NCBI GenBank assembly: GCA_011799875.1 | Contig: CM022301.1 | Location: forward strand, 88,059,667-88,123,666 | Source: Thinopyrum elongatum | Taxonomy: Eukaryota; Streptophyta; Magnoliopsida; Poales; Poaceae | Direction of reading: 5' to 3' | Length of the DNA stretch: 64,000 nucleotides | Part shown: positions 21,784 through 33,700 of the stretch, in pieces | How the letters are laid out: each line of letters begins with the position of its first letter | Position numbering within the stretch: position 1 is the stretch's first letter | The notes under the pieces: model-generated | Told to the model about the DNA's origin: nothing | Database searches by the model: none | What the model saw: only the letters and a program-made list of their open reading frames with translations | Position numbers and translations under genes: made by a program

Positions 21784-22877
21784 TGATGGGCAATAATCCA
21801 CGCCGGGCTAGGACGCGGTGCGTGTGTGCGCGCGCGGTGAACGCGTCAGGCTCGGCCCCTGGCAGACTCGGGCGCGTGTGTGCGTGACCGAGGGTGTGTG
21901 TGTGTGTGTCCGCGCGTACGAGCGCGTGGGCCGTTGTCTGTTGGCGAGAAGCGTGGAGGAGTGACCATGTCGGGTGCGGGACTCGGGCCGCGGCAACTGC
22001 GTGCGTGCGCGTCGGGTACGTGTCCAGGGAGCGCGGGACGTGGGGGGTGCGTGGGAGCGCTGCGCGGCGTGTCAGTGCACGCCCGTATAAAGCCTGCTCC
22101 CTCCTCTACCTTGTAGCTCGCAAGAATTGAGTTCGTGCTCAAGGAAAGAAACGCCGTTCGAGCGGCGGTGGCGTTCGTGCGCTGGCAACTCTGTGTCCAC
22201 CTCATCTCCCTTCTTCTTCCTCTTCAGTCCGTTCCAGAGAGAAGTGAGTTGCGGGAGCGAGAGGTAGAGCTAGGGCAAGGAGCGGCAACAACACTTGACA
22301 TCAGAGCGATCAGGTTCGGGGGGCGGCCGTGGCGTGCGGCGGCGTCCGCGGCGCGCGTGGCGAGCGCGGCGGACATGGAGGCATCTGCTGCGGTGCATGG
22401 CGAGTCCGCGGCGATGCAGTGTGATGCCGTGCGTGCGACGAGCAGCGGTGGTCGCGGAGGCGAGGAGGTCGCGGAGGACCTGCGTGGTGGCGCAGAGGCC
22501 GCGGCGGCTCGGCGCAACGACCGTGGATGCGCAGTGGCGCGTGGCACGGAGTTGCGACGCGGCGACAGACGGGACTGCGGGCTGCTGCTGCGGCAGCGAG
22601 CGGCGGCTCGTGCCGGAGGCGTAGCAGAGGCGTCCATGGCGCCGAGACGACGACAGCGAGGCAGGGCTCCTATCGGCAGGCCGTGCGGCGACGTCGTGGC
22701 TTAGGGGGTGAACTGATGGGCAATAAGCCACGCCGGGCTAGGACGCGGTGCGCGTGTGTGCGCGCGGTGGATGCGTCGGGCTCGGCCCCTGGCAGACTCG
22801 GGTGCGTGTGTGCGTGACCGAGGGTGTGTGCGTGTGTGTCCGCGCGTACGAGCGCGTGGGCGGTTGTCTGTTGGCGA
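21784..22877 (+). mobile_element. short LTR (TRIM/LARD-like) element with truncated 3' LTR
   Basis: A direct repeat starts TGATGGGCAATAA at 21784 and 22714. The first copy runs to about 22293 (ends CAACA) and is followed by TTGACATCAGAGC, a variant of the tRNA-Met PBS. About 420 bp of GC-rich internal DNA ends in TTAGGGGGTGAAC, a likely polypurine tract. The second copy breaks off after 164 bp at 22877. No gag or pol is present. Both copies contain a GT/CG-rich stretch. It lies in intron 1 of WAT1 paralogue 2. Confidence 0.75.
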
Positions 22878-25045
22878 TGGGAGAAAAAATAGTATTTAAA
22901 GTTAGTGAGGATTATATGTGCAAGCAAAACCTTGTGTGCACGTAAAAAAAGAACATTTAGCTTATCGGTTTCGCCGAATGTGAAGTAATCAATCCGCTAT
23001 TTTTTCATTCATTGATCGAGGGCATTTAAGAGCTTTGTTACGTCATCATACGCTAGCGAAGGCCCATGAATTATTCAATCTACTTTTCTTTCAAACGAGA
23101 AGATTTTAAGTTATGAAGTTTCTGAACATCGTAGGAAACATGAATCATTATTTAAATCCTGAACAATTTTTTAATTATGTACACTTTTAGAAAAACGTGA
23201 ACAAAATTTGAAAAAGGGTCATCTTTTAAAATTCATAAACATGTTTTCACAACAGCAACTTTTTTATAAAAACATGAAAATTACTTCAATTTGTGAATAT
23301 TTTTTAGAATGGGAGCATGTATTGAAAATTCATAACATTTTTCAAAAATGTGCATCTTTTAACATTATTTTGAATTGTGAAAATTTCACTAAAACAAGAA
23401 TATTTTTCGAATTTGGAACATTTTCTAAAATGCCATTTTATTTTTGAAAATCTCAAACAAGTTTGAAAAACAATAAAAGTTTTTCATAAAATGGGAAACT
23501 TTTTTGAAGTTCCGAATATTTTTCAAAATAGCAGCAAAATTTCGAAATTTTGAACATTTTATATAATTTGTTTTTTTATTCTGAATGTTTTTTGAGAATT
23601 TTGAATTTATGAAATAAATTCTATAAGAAAAATAAGCTTGGAAGGGAAGAAAGTGATAGGGGAAGGAGAATAAAAATAGAAATAAAACACACAAAAAAAA
23701 AATTGGGCAGCCCATTATTTGTTGTGCTGTGAGAAGCTCTGACTATTTGTCGCTCTGTGCGGAAAATAGAATTTCCCTGCTGCGTGGGCAGAAAAATAAG
23801 TCTGCTAGCTTCGCTGGGCCACAGCGTGTGCCCACATTACGAAATTCTGGAAAAGCTTTTTTTTTCTAGCAGACGAAGGCATAAGAATTTAGTAACGCAT
23901 AAAAATTTAGTACCACCTCGGATATAAAAAAATAGGCGGTGAACGGCTGAAAAAATTGGCGAAAGATAAAATAGTATGCATTTAAAGCAGTGAAAATTAC
24001 ATGTGCAAAAATTGTCGAAATATAAAATTATATTTAGCTTCTCCTTTTCACCGCGTGTGAAGGAATCAATCCGATATTTTTCCATTCATTGATCGAGGGC
24101 ATTTAAGAGTTTTGTTATGTCATTGTACGCCAGAGAAGGCCCATGAGTTATTCAATCTACTCTTCCTTTCAATCCTTTCAATCGAGGGGATTTTAAGGTA
24201 TGAAGTTTCTGAATATTCTAGGAAACATGAACAATTTTTTAAATAATAAACATTTTTTTCAAAATTATGTATACTTTCGGAAAAACACGAACAAAATATG
24301 AAAAGGAAACTTTTTTTAAAATTCACAAAGATTTTTTTGAAAACACCAACTTCTTTATAAAAACATGAACATTATTTGAATTTGTGAACATTTTTTTCTA
24401 AAACGGGCACATGTGTTGAAAATTCATAAGATTTTTAGAAAATGTGTATCTTTTATACACGAACATTATTTTTAATTTTGGAAATTTCAATAAAACATGA
24501 ATATTTTCAAATTTGGAGCATTTTTTGAAATGCAATTTTCTATTTAGAAATCTTGACCAATTTTGAAAAACAATATTTTTTTTAAAAAATGGGAAAGTTT
24601 TTGCAAGTTCCGAATATTTTTTAAAATACCAATAAATTTTGGAATTCTGAAAATTTTCCTAATTTTTTTATTCTGAACGTTTTTTGAGAATTTGAAATTT
24701 ATAAAATAAATTCTAAAAGAAAAATAAACTTGGAAGCGACAAAAGAGATAGGGAAAGGAGAATAAAAATTGAAGTAAAACATAGAAAAAAAAGAAAAATG
24801 GGCCAGCCCCTTATTGGTTGTCCTGTGCGAAACTCCGACTATTTGTCGCCCAGTGCGGTAAATAGAATTTTTCTAGCTGCATGGGCAGAAAAATAAATGG
24901 GCTGGCTTCGCGGGCCACAGCGCGCGGCCCACGTACGAAAATTCTTTTTCTAGCCGACAAACGCATAAGAATTTAGTTCTACCTCGGGTAGAAAAAAAAT
25001 TATTTTTAGCGGTGAACGGATGAAAAAATTGGCGAAACGCACATT
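22878..25045. repeat. AT-rich tandem duplication, two units of about 1.08 kb
   Basis: The word TTGGCGA at 22871, 23956 and 25029 marks unit borders (1085 and 1073 bp). Both units share TCATTGATCGAGGGCATTT, AAGGCCCATGA, TGTCGC near the end and CAGAAAAATAA, and are filled with GAACATTTTT/AAAAACATGAA words. No protein recognised. After the second unit come CATTGCTTTATTAGTAGG and GTATAGATATAG, then host intron. The class of element is not known to me. Confidence 0.7.
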
Positions 25046-25171
25046 GCTTTATTAGTAGGTATAGATATAGATTAACTAGGATGCTAATTTTTGTTGTTGT
25101 TGAGAACAACTGAGATAACGTACGTCTCTTCCCATAGATGCATGCATGCAGAAGGAGTTCCTTGCAAACTA

Positions 25172-25493
25172 CTCCCTCCTTTTCAGTTTATAGGGTTTAT
25201 CTCAGTTTTTCCATTTTTTTTTCGATTTAAAGGATTCATCTTCATCTCTTTTTGAGATTCTAAGGCGCATTAAATCTTTGCATGTAAGAATTAAAAATGA
25301 ACTCACCAATGCATGTAGTGTTCCTACCCATCTAGTGGCTAAGCATACATGCACTGCAATTAATCCAAATTAATGCATCAAATTATTTTGGGTAGTTTTG
25401 TAAAGTACGAGATACATTCTTCCACTCATCATCCGCCTTGGTTGATGAAATTTGAGATTTAAGCCCTGTAAACCGGTTCCACAACCGAGGGAG
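25172..25493. mobile_element. Stowaway-like MITE, 322 bp
   Basis: The left end CTCCCTCCTTTTCAGTTTA is answered at the right by TAAACCGG...CAACCGAGGGAG, with TA at 25170-25171 and 25494-25495. It is in intron 1 of paralogue 2; the matching intron of the intact gene (about 8515-8530) lacks it. Confidence 0.8.
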
Positions 25494-26372
25494 TAATTAA
25501 GTTTTTTGCAGAAAGAACAATACCTCCCATGTATCCATCTTCTAATTTTTTTGATGTGCCAGTGTCCTGGTCACTACAGGAATCATGGGCTATGCCTACG
25601 GTTTTAACCGTAGGCAAAGGGCCAAAAACCTTCGGCATAGGCTATGCCTACGGTCACCGTAGGCATATCCCCGTTAGCATAAATAGCGTCGGTATACCTC
25701 CACCGCCCGTAGGCATAGAAAAACCGTCGGCATAGATGATCTATGCCTACGGTAACCGTAGGCATATATACCCGTCGGCAAAAATATTTGACGGCGCGTC
25801 CGTCAAGTGCCGTACGCACACGTGCACACCTCAGGTGCCGACATGTGATTTTTAATTGCTATCCAATGATATAAGCATTAAACAACACAGCCATGAGCAA
25901 CCAATGTAACTATAAAAACCAAAAATGTTGAACCTTACTTCGGTGCTATCGCCGTCCGTGAAGGAGTCACACTCCGCAGCTACGTATTGCCTCTTTAAAT
26001 ATCTCAGCACACTCTCAGACATGTATGAGGGCCCAATACAAGTTTTGGTGGCATAGCTACCCCTCTCTGGCCTCGGACCGGCCTAACCCTAGCCCGATTG
26101 ACCCGGAAAGCTACCCCCTTTGACTTTCACCAGACGACATTTGACCAATGGACTTTTCTACATGGTTGTGATAGGTCAGCCCCTGGGAACGTTTTAAAAC
26201 CAAATTCAGGCCCAATCCATCACAAGATTCCCTCCAAGTCGAACCTTCGTCGTAGTTTCCTCCTCTAAGTGCTGGTGGTAGTGTCGTCCGTGAAGGGGGT
26301 CACACTCCGAACCTACCACCACACTTTTAGACATGTATGAGGACCCAATGCAAGTTTTTGTGGGATGGCTAC

Positions 26373-29300
26373 TGTAACACCCCATGTATTAAGCTACAGT
26401 AATCACCCTTTTGATTATGCCATGTCATCATGATCAACAGTGCTTAATCATCATTAGTAACATATCTCATTTCAAAATTCAAATTCAAATGGAAATTCAA
26501 ACTGTAAGTGAAAATAAAAGTTGTCAAAACCCAGAAACTAAAATGTTCATTAAATAGCAACTAATTTGGAGGCAATGATAAAATTGTAACCAACCTTATT
26601 GGACTTGGATAAGTGACTTAAACATCCTCAAATAGTGGCTGAAAACATTATTTAATAACCTATTAATTAATATAATATAAATATGAAATGATAAATACCC
26701 CGACGCCGCCTCGACCACGACTCCGTCGCCTCGTCCCCGCCGTCGCTCGCCGTCGTCCCCGACCTCCTCCCCAACTCGCTGCAACGAGCCTCGCCGCCCC
26801 CGTGCCCCTGCAACGCCGGTGAGGCCCCCCCGGCCTCCCTTTTCCCTCCTCTCTGCGCTCCGGCCACGCCCGTGTCAGCCCCCCCCCCCACGTAGTGGCC
26901 GCGCCCGCTCGCGCTCCACCGCGATCGTCCACGGCTACACCCGCGCATCGGCGCGCCCTGCCCTACTCCATGCACGCGCGCCCTCGCACCGGCCACGCCC
27001 GCTCACCGCACCCTCGCGTCGGCGCCACCCCTGCTCGCCGCATCCACCGCGACCCGCCACTGCTGGCGCACACCGTGCCCAGGGTCGCGTGTGCCCGCTC
27101 GCTCGTGCACTCGGCCGACACGCCCGCAGCCCCCACCGCGCGCACCTGTGCCCGACCTCGGCCTCCGTCGCGTCCGTCTTCGGCAGCCACCGCTGCCCTG
27201 CCACGGCTGCCGCCTGTAGCCACTCCGCCCCTACCTCCCTCTTCCCCTACGCCCCGCGTCGGCACTGCCCGCCGCGTCCTCCGCCCAGCTTCTGCCGACC
27301 CGCGCGCGCCGCCGCTCGCTTCACCCCGCCGTCACTGTTGGCTGCCGCAGCCGCCGCCCGCCACCGCGCGACCGCCCCTTTCGCCGGCGCCCCGCCGCGC
27401 CCAGTCGGGTGCGTCCCCGCAGGCCAATGCCCGTTCGAGCTGCGGCAGCGCCCGAGATCCACGCCCGTAGCGTCCGCCCTGTTAAGGCCAGATGGGCCTA
27501 TGACAGATGGGCCCCGCCCCTGAGAACGTTAAAAAAAACAAAACAATAATTAAATTAATTAAATAATTAATTAACTTAATTAATTCTGTTAGTTAACTAA
27601 TTAAACCTAATTAACCTGCTAATTAAACTACTAATCTGTTAATTAGTGTACAGCCCATGACATGCGGGACCCACCTGTCAGGTTGACCCAGTCAACAGTC
27701 ATGTTGACTGCTGATGTCAGCATGACATCATGCTGATGCAATAATACATTTTTCTGATTTAAAATAATTCAGAAAATGTTTAAATCTTTTAAAAAATCAT
27801 ATAAATTAATCCGTAGCTCAGATCGAAAAACTTTGTACATGAAAGTTGCTCAGAACGACGAGACGAATCCGAATCCGCGGACCGTTCGTCCGTCACACGT
27901 CCCTAATTATCCGAACATGGAACCGTTCCCCTCTAGTCATCTGTCTGACAAATGTCCGGAACCGGGAAAACATCCATGTAGCACCACGTCAGAACACCCC
28001 TAGCTCTGCGTAATGTCATGTCATGCTCTTGTTTGCTTTATATTTACTGTTTCCTTCCCCTCTTCTCTCTCGTTAGACCCCGACGTCGTCCCCGAGACCG
28101 ACGCAGCTCCGGAGACCGAAGACACCATTGACGACCTTGCCCTTGCCGCCGAGCAACCAGACAAGCACCCCCCTTGAGCATACCGATATCGCCTATTCTT
28201 TCTCTCTCATGCTTGCATTAGAATTGCTGCTGCTACTGTTTTACCTATTTTGATGCATAGCCTGTTTATTGTAACCTGCTATTGAAACCTTACCTGCTTA
28301 TCCTAAACTGTCTAGTATAGGCTGGGTAGAGACCTATCAGTGACCCCACTTGTCCCGACTGCCCCGCTGGATTATCAGAAGACCCGATCGACGGGATCGA
28401 AGACAGGCCCCGGCACCGCACTTCACCCCCTTAGTTGTAACGACACTGCAGCGTTACTATCGAGTGCCGAGGGTGATACCTCGTGTAGCACTTCAGATGT
28501 TAACTCTGTAGAGTAGCTATTTGGTCGTGGTCATCGAGGGTGATTCCTCCTTCTCCACTTCCGATACGACCCTATCGTGCAACACACCAAGTGTGAACTC
28601 ATCGAGGGTGATTCCTCCTAAGTTCACCTTGACGGTTACATCGAGTAGGGATCCAACGAGGGTGATACACGGATTCCCTTGATGTTATGGACACACGGAT
28701 ACTTGGACCTTACACTCTTACTTGGAAAGGTGGGTCGACCCTGAGGGGTACCCGCGTGCGCCTAAGTGGCAAGTGTTGTGAAGACGGGTTGCCTGTATGG
28801 TGCCCGAGTGATGAATACGAGGCGTGGCCGGGCATTCTTGGCCCTTGCCAAAAGTCCTCGAGACGGGGCGATGGGGTCACATCTTTCGTGAGCCTCTGCT
28901 CGTTACCGCAAGCCCCTAGTCCACTAACGATTTGGATATTTGATCCGAGAGGGCCTCTGGCCTTATAGCACTAACCATCACGTGGGCATAGTATGGGCGT
29001 TCTGCATCGTAGCATCAGCCGAAAGCTCTGTCAGACATCTAGTTCAACCTGGCGGCCGGGCTGGGCCGTCACCATCCTGAGGGGTGGAGCCTGGTTCGCC
29101 CGGCACGCAACGACCCGGAGGGCGAGGGGCGATGGCCAAGACCCCCTTGCGCTTAGGATGTAGACCGACGGGGACCTCTCTGCTGAGCTGTAGGTAGGGT
29201 TGCGGTGTGTCATTTGGCCGAGGCCGGGCATGACCCAGGAAAGTGTGACCGGCCGGAGTTAAGCGAGCATGGTGGGTAAGTTGGTGCACCCCTGCAGGGA

Positions 29301-30171
29301 AGAAAACTTCTATCGATAGCCGGTCCTACGGTAAAGGACACTCGGAGTTGTATCCCGATCGACACAACTAGACCTTGAGATGATACCTGGATATATTGCT
29401 CTGGGATTGCTTCTCGCAGGGAGTCGAGAAGGGATCACAGGACGAGGTTGATGACTGTATGGCTCTGGGATTGCTTTCTCGTAGGGAGTCGAGAAAGGAT
29501 CTCTGGGTGAGGATGAGACTTAATGATATTGCTACATTATATTGTACTGTTCTACTCTCTTCTATTGTTGCAAGACCGCTGAAGATGCTAGTCTTCGATA
29601 GGACTAGGCTTTCCCCTCTATTCTGGCACTTCTGCAGCCCAGTCCACATATACAGCCTCTCTTTGATAATGTTGCATATGTAGTGTAGATCCTTGCTTGC
29701 TGAGTACTTCGGATGAGTACTCACGGTTGCTTTGCTTTCTTTTTCCCCCATACCCCTTTTGATGCAACCAGATGACGGAGCCCCGGATACAGCTTCCCAG
29801 CCGACGATCGCTACTACTACTACCCCCGCGGGTGGATACTGCTACGAGTTGGCCGACGGCCAGGAGTAGGTTTGGAGGGTCCCAGGCAGGAGGCCTGCGC
29901 CTTTCGATCGTAGTGTTTTCTTTTGCCCCGCCTTCTAAGGGCTTATCTGTGTTTTCTTTTATATCTGTATTCAGATATCTGATGCTTCCGCTGACGCTCG
30001 TACGCAAGCTTATGTATTCGAGCCCTCGAGGCCCCTGACTTGTAATATAAAGCTTGTATGACTTTACTTATATTTTAGAGTTGTGTTGTGATATCTTCCC
30101 GTGAGTCCTTAGGCTTGATCGTGTGCATTTGCGTGTATGATTAGTGCACGATTGAGCCCGGGGGCGTCACA
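26373..30171 (+). repeat. gypsy 5' LTR (3799 bp) with an internal deletion
   Basis: Colinear with 35228-39422 except for a missing block of about 382 bp. After GATAAATACCCC this LTR goes straight to GACGCCGCCTCG, whereas the 3' LTR has 35557-35938 in between. The break has ACCCC on both sides. The very GC-rich, proline-codon-rich part (26700-27480) is open in several frames by composition only. Short AATTAATT runs follow it (27541-27650). Confidence 0.9.
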
Positions 30172-30174
30172 AGT

Positions 30175-30186
30175 TGGTATCAGAGC
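30175..30186 (+). other. gypsy primer-binding site
   Basis: TGGTATCAGAGC three bases after the LTR end, complementary to initiator tRNA-Met. Confidence 0.9.
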
Positions 30187-30787
30187 CGACTGCCTGTAGG
30201 AACCCCCCCCCCTTTCCAACTCCTTGGCCGAAGTTGAGTCTAGTCATTGAAAAACTTTTATTAACATGGCTGTGTGGCTTACGGGCCCACGTCGCCAATT
30301 GGGTGGTATTAGGATCTTTTACTCCTCGACCTTTACTCTGGGACTCTGATCTCTCTCCTAGTCGGGTTAAAATTTTACTAACTCCAACATTAGGTTCTCG
30401 TGATCACATCCACCCGGTGTTCTGAAAATTTCCCCCCTTCCTTCAAGATGGCGGGCCAGGTTCTGCTTGCAGGATCCTCTTATCGAGGGCACCCTGTGTT
30501 TCACTTGCAGATTCCTCGTCCCAGCAGTTTTCTCCGACGTGTTGTAGCCTTTGCTATGTCACGTTGTTGTAATCCTCACCGCGTGCCTGCGCGCCGCCTA
30601 GTCGTCTAACCTTCTCCTTTCAGCTGTCGTAATGCCGGTTTATGACCGAGACTTTGTGTGGATTTGAATGTCTGGTGTGGCTATGATGAAGTATCTATTG
30701 CACTTCCTTCTGTTGTGCATGTTACTGCATGAATGATTCCATACACCTACGGTTCTTCCTGCTAAACCTCCCCTGTTGATTGGCAGG
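30187..30787 (+). other. gypsy 5' untranslated leader
   Basis: Six hundred bases between PBS and gag with no convincing open frame. Confidence 0.6.
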
Positions 30788-33700
30788 ATGGCTGACGATC
30801 CTCCACCTCCATCTTATATTGCCGCAATGATGCAGCAGTTTGAACTGAACCGCCAGGTTATGACCGGGATATTGGCTCAGTTCCCAAACCAGAATGCTCA
30901 TCAGCAGCCTACCCCAATAACACTGCAAGAATTTGTGCACCTCAACCCGTCTGTTTTCCGCAACTCCACCAATCCTATGGATGCTGATGATTGGCTTCGT
31001 GACATCCTGTTTGAGATGGAGTCAGCTAATGTGGCCCCTGACAGTTACGTCACCTTTGCGACATTCCACTTGAAGGGCCCAGCTGCTCAATGGTGGGAAA
31101 GCCACAAGGGTATGTTGCCTGCAGAGACTGTAACCACTTGGCAGGAATTTCAGCCAGCCTTTCGTCCACGGTATATTCCTCAAGGTCTGATGGACCAGAA
31201 GAAGCAGGAATTCCGCAAACTCACCCAAGGAACAATGACTGTGGATGAATATCAGAGGAAATTTCTTGAATTGTCCCGCTATGCTGAAGATGACGTCTGC
31301 ACTGACGCACGCAAGCAGGATAAATTCCGTGAAGGACTGCGTACTGATATAAACCTTGCACTTGCTGTCCATGATTTCACAGACTTCACAACGCTTGTCA
31401 GCCAATCTTTCCAAGTTGAAACTGCTCTGACTAAGTACCAGGAGTCGCTCAAGCGCACTCGTGATGTTGGCTCATCCTCGGGTCAGCCTGTTCAGAAATG
31501 TCGAGTGTGGATTCCACACAATGTTCATCACCGACCTGCCCCTGTACCCAGGCCATCTTATGTTGCACCTCGTTTGCCTTCACCACCGAGACAGCTGACG
31601 ATTCAGGGTGGACAACCCAATGTTGAAGCTCCTCCCCATAATGATGGTTTATGCCACAAGTGTGGACAGCCAGGGCATCGTGCTTTCAACTATCCTCAGG
31701 TTCAGCCGCAGAATTCATCACGTTGTTCTGTTGATCGTAAAAAGGGCCGACGAAACCATCCTAGCAAAAATCGTAATGCCAGACCACCTGCTAGTCAGCT
31801 TGTTCATGTTAACCATGTCAAGACTGAAGAAGCTCGACAGGACCCCAAAATTGTGATGGGCACCCTTCTAGTGAATTCAATCCCAGCTTCAGTACTCTTT
31901 GATTCTGGAGCATCGCACTCCTTCATGTCCGAAAGTTTTGCACGAAGTCATGATATCCCTTTCAAGAAGATGTCCACCCCTTTGGTAATTCAGTCACCCG
32001 GGGCTAATTGGCAAACTACCAGGGTAAGCCATGGTAACCACATTGTGATCGGAGGATTGATGTTCCCCGTTTCACTCATTGCTCTCAAGACCTCCAACAT
32101 AGACATTATTCTGGGTATGGGCTGGTTGAAGCCTCATAAAGCTTTGATTGACTGTGCCACTGAAACAGTCCGCATCACACACCCTTCTGGCCAGACAGTC
32201 AAATACTCAGCCCGAATAGCTCAGGATGCTGAAAGCCAGATATATGCTCTGAATGCCTTGAATGCTTCACCTCTTGAAGGCATCGAGAACGTTCCAGTTG
32301 TTTGTGATTTTCAAGATGTATTTCCAGAAGAACTTCCAGGAATACCCCCTGCTAGACCTGTCGAGTTTGTCATCGACTTGAAACCGGGCACTACTCCTAT
32401 TGCGAAGCGTCCTTATAAAATGCCTCCGCACCACCTTCTTGAACTTAAGGAGGAAATCGACAAATCACTTAAAAAGGGTTTCATCCGCCCCAATTCCTCT
32501 GCTTGGGGAGCACCTTCACTCTTCGTTAAGAAGAAAGATGGAACTAACCGATTGGTTCAGGATTATCGGCCCATTAACCAAGCCACAATTCAGAATAAAT
32601 ATCCGCTTCCTCGGATCAATGATTTGTATGATCAACTTGCTGGGTCATCGGTGTTTTCTAAACTCGACTTGAGGTTGGGTTATCATCAGATCCGTGTTCG
32701 TGAAGAGGATATTTCGAAGACTGCATTTGTTACTCGCTATGGCTCTTACGAGTACACTGTCATGTCATTTGGCTTAACAAATGCTCCAGCCACATTCTCC
32801 CGTCTGATGAATTATATCTTCATGGATTACCTCGACAAGTTCGTCGTGGTTTACTTGGATGATATTCTGGTCTATTCTAAAAATAAAGAAGAACATGCTG
32901 AACACCTCCGTCTTGTACTGGAAAGGCTCCGAGAACACCAGTTGTATGCCAAATACTCCAAATGTGAATTTTGGCTTTCTGAAGTAACCTACCTTGGTCA
33001 TGTGATCTCCAAGGATGGAATTGCTGTTAACCCGGAACGAGTTCAGGCTATTCTGGATTGGACTCCTCCGAAGAACGTCAAGCAAGTAAGAAGTTTTCTC
33101 GGCCTTGCAAGCTATTGTCGTCGGTTTGTTGAGAATTTTTTTAAGATTGCTAAGCCTTTGACTGATCTGCTTCACAAGGGCGTTAAGTTTGAATGGACAT
33201 AAAAATGTCAGGAAAGCTTTCAAACCCTCAAGGACAAGCTAACATCTGCCCCAGTACTTGCTCCTCCAGATTCTCGCAAAGACTTCGTGATTTATTGTGA
33301 CGCATCCCGTGAAGGATTAGGCTGTGTCCTAATGCAAGAGCGTAAAGTGATTGCCTATGGCTCTCGTCAGTTGCGGCCACATGAAGAGAATTATCCGGTA
33401 CATGATCTAGAGCTAGCTGCTGTGATCTATGCATTGCAGTTGTGGCGACATTACCTTCTCGGTAATCGTTGCGAGATCTACACGGATCATAAAAGTCTGA
33501 AGTACTTGTTCACCCAGCCATCTCTAAACCTCCGTCAGCAAAGATGGATGGAGGCCATTGCGGACTATGATTTGGGTATTTCCTATACCCCTGGCAAGGC
33601 TAACGTGATGGCTGACGCCTTAAGCCGCAAGTCCTATTGCGACAACCTCATGGTTGGGCAAGGTCAACCTCGTCTTTTTGAAGAACTGCGCAAGCTGAAT

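Noticed and set aside
21880..21930. Possible telomere-like or Z-DNA signal in GT/CG-rich repeats
   Set aside because: A short simple-sequence tract within an LTR, repeated in the second LTR; nothing beyond base composition supports a role.
22135..22704. 189-codon frame across the short LTR element
   Set aside because: It crosses an LTR end and the PBS and is alanine/arginine-rich by composition; no protein match is evident.
26819..27523. 234-codon proline-, arginine- and serine-rich open frame
   Set aside because: It lies in the GC-rich part of the gypsy LTR. Other frames on both strands are equally open and the same stretch in the 3' LTR is open with shifts, so composition alone explains it.
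28450..28700. Repeated GAGGGTGATTCCTCC-like words suggestive of a regulatory array
   Set aside because: They are part of the gypsy LTR and present alike in the partner LTR; kept there as LTR sequence, no separate element.
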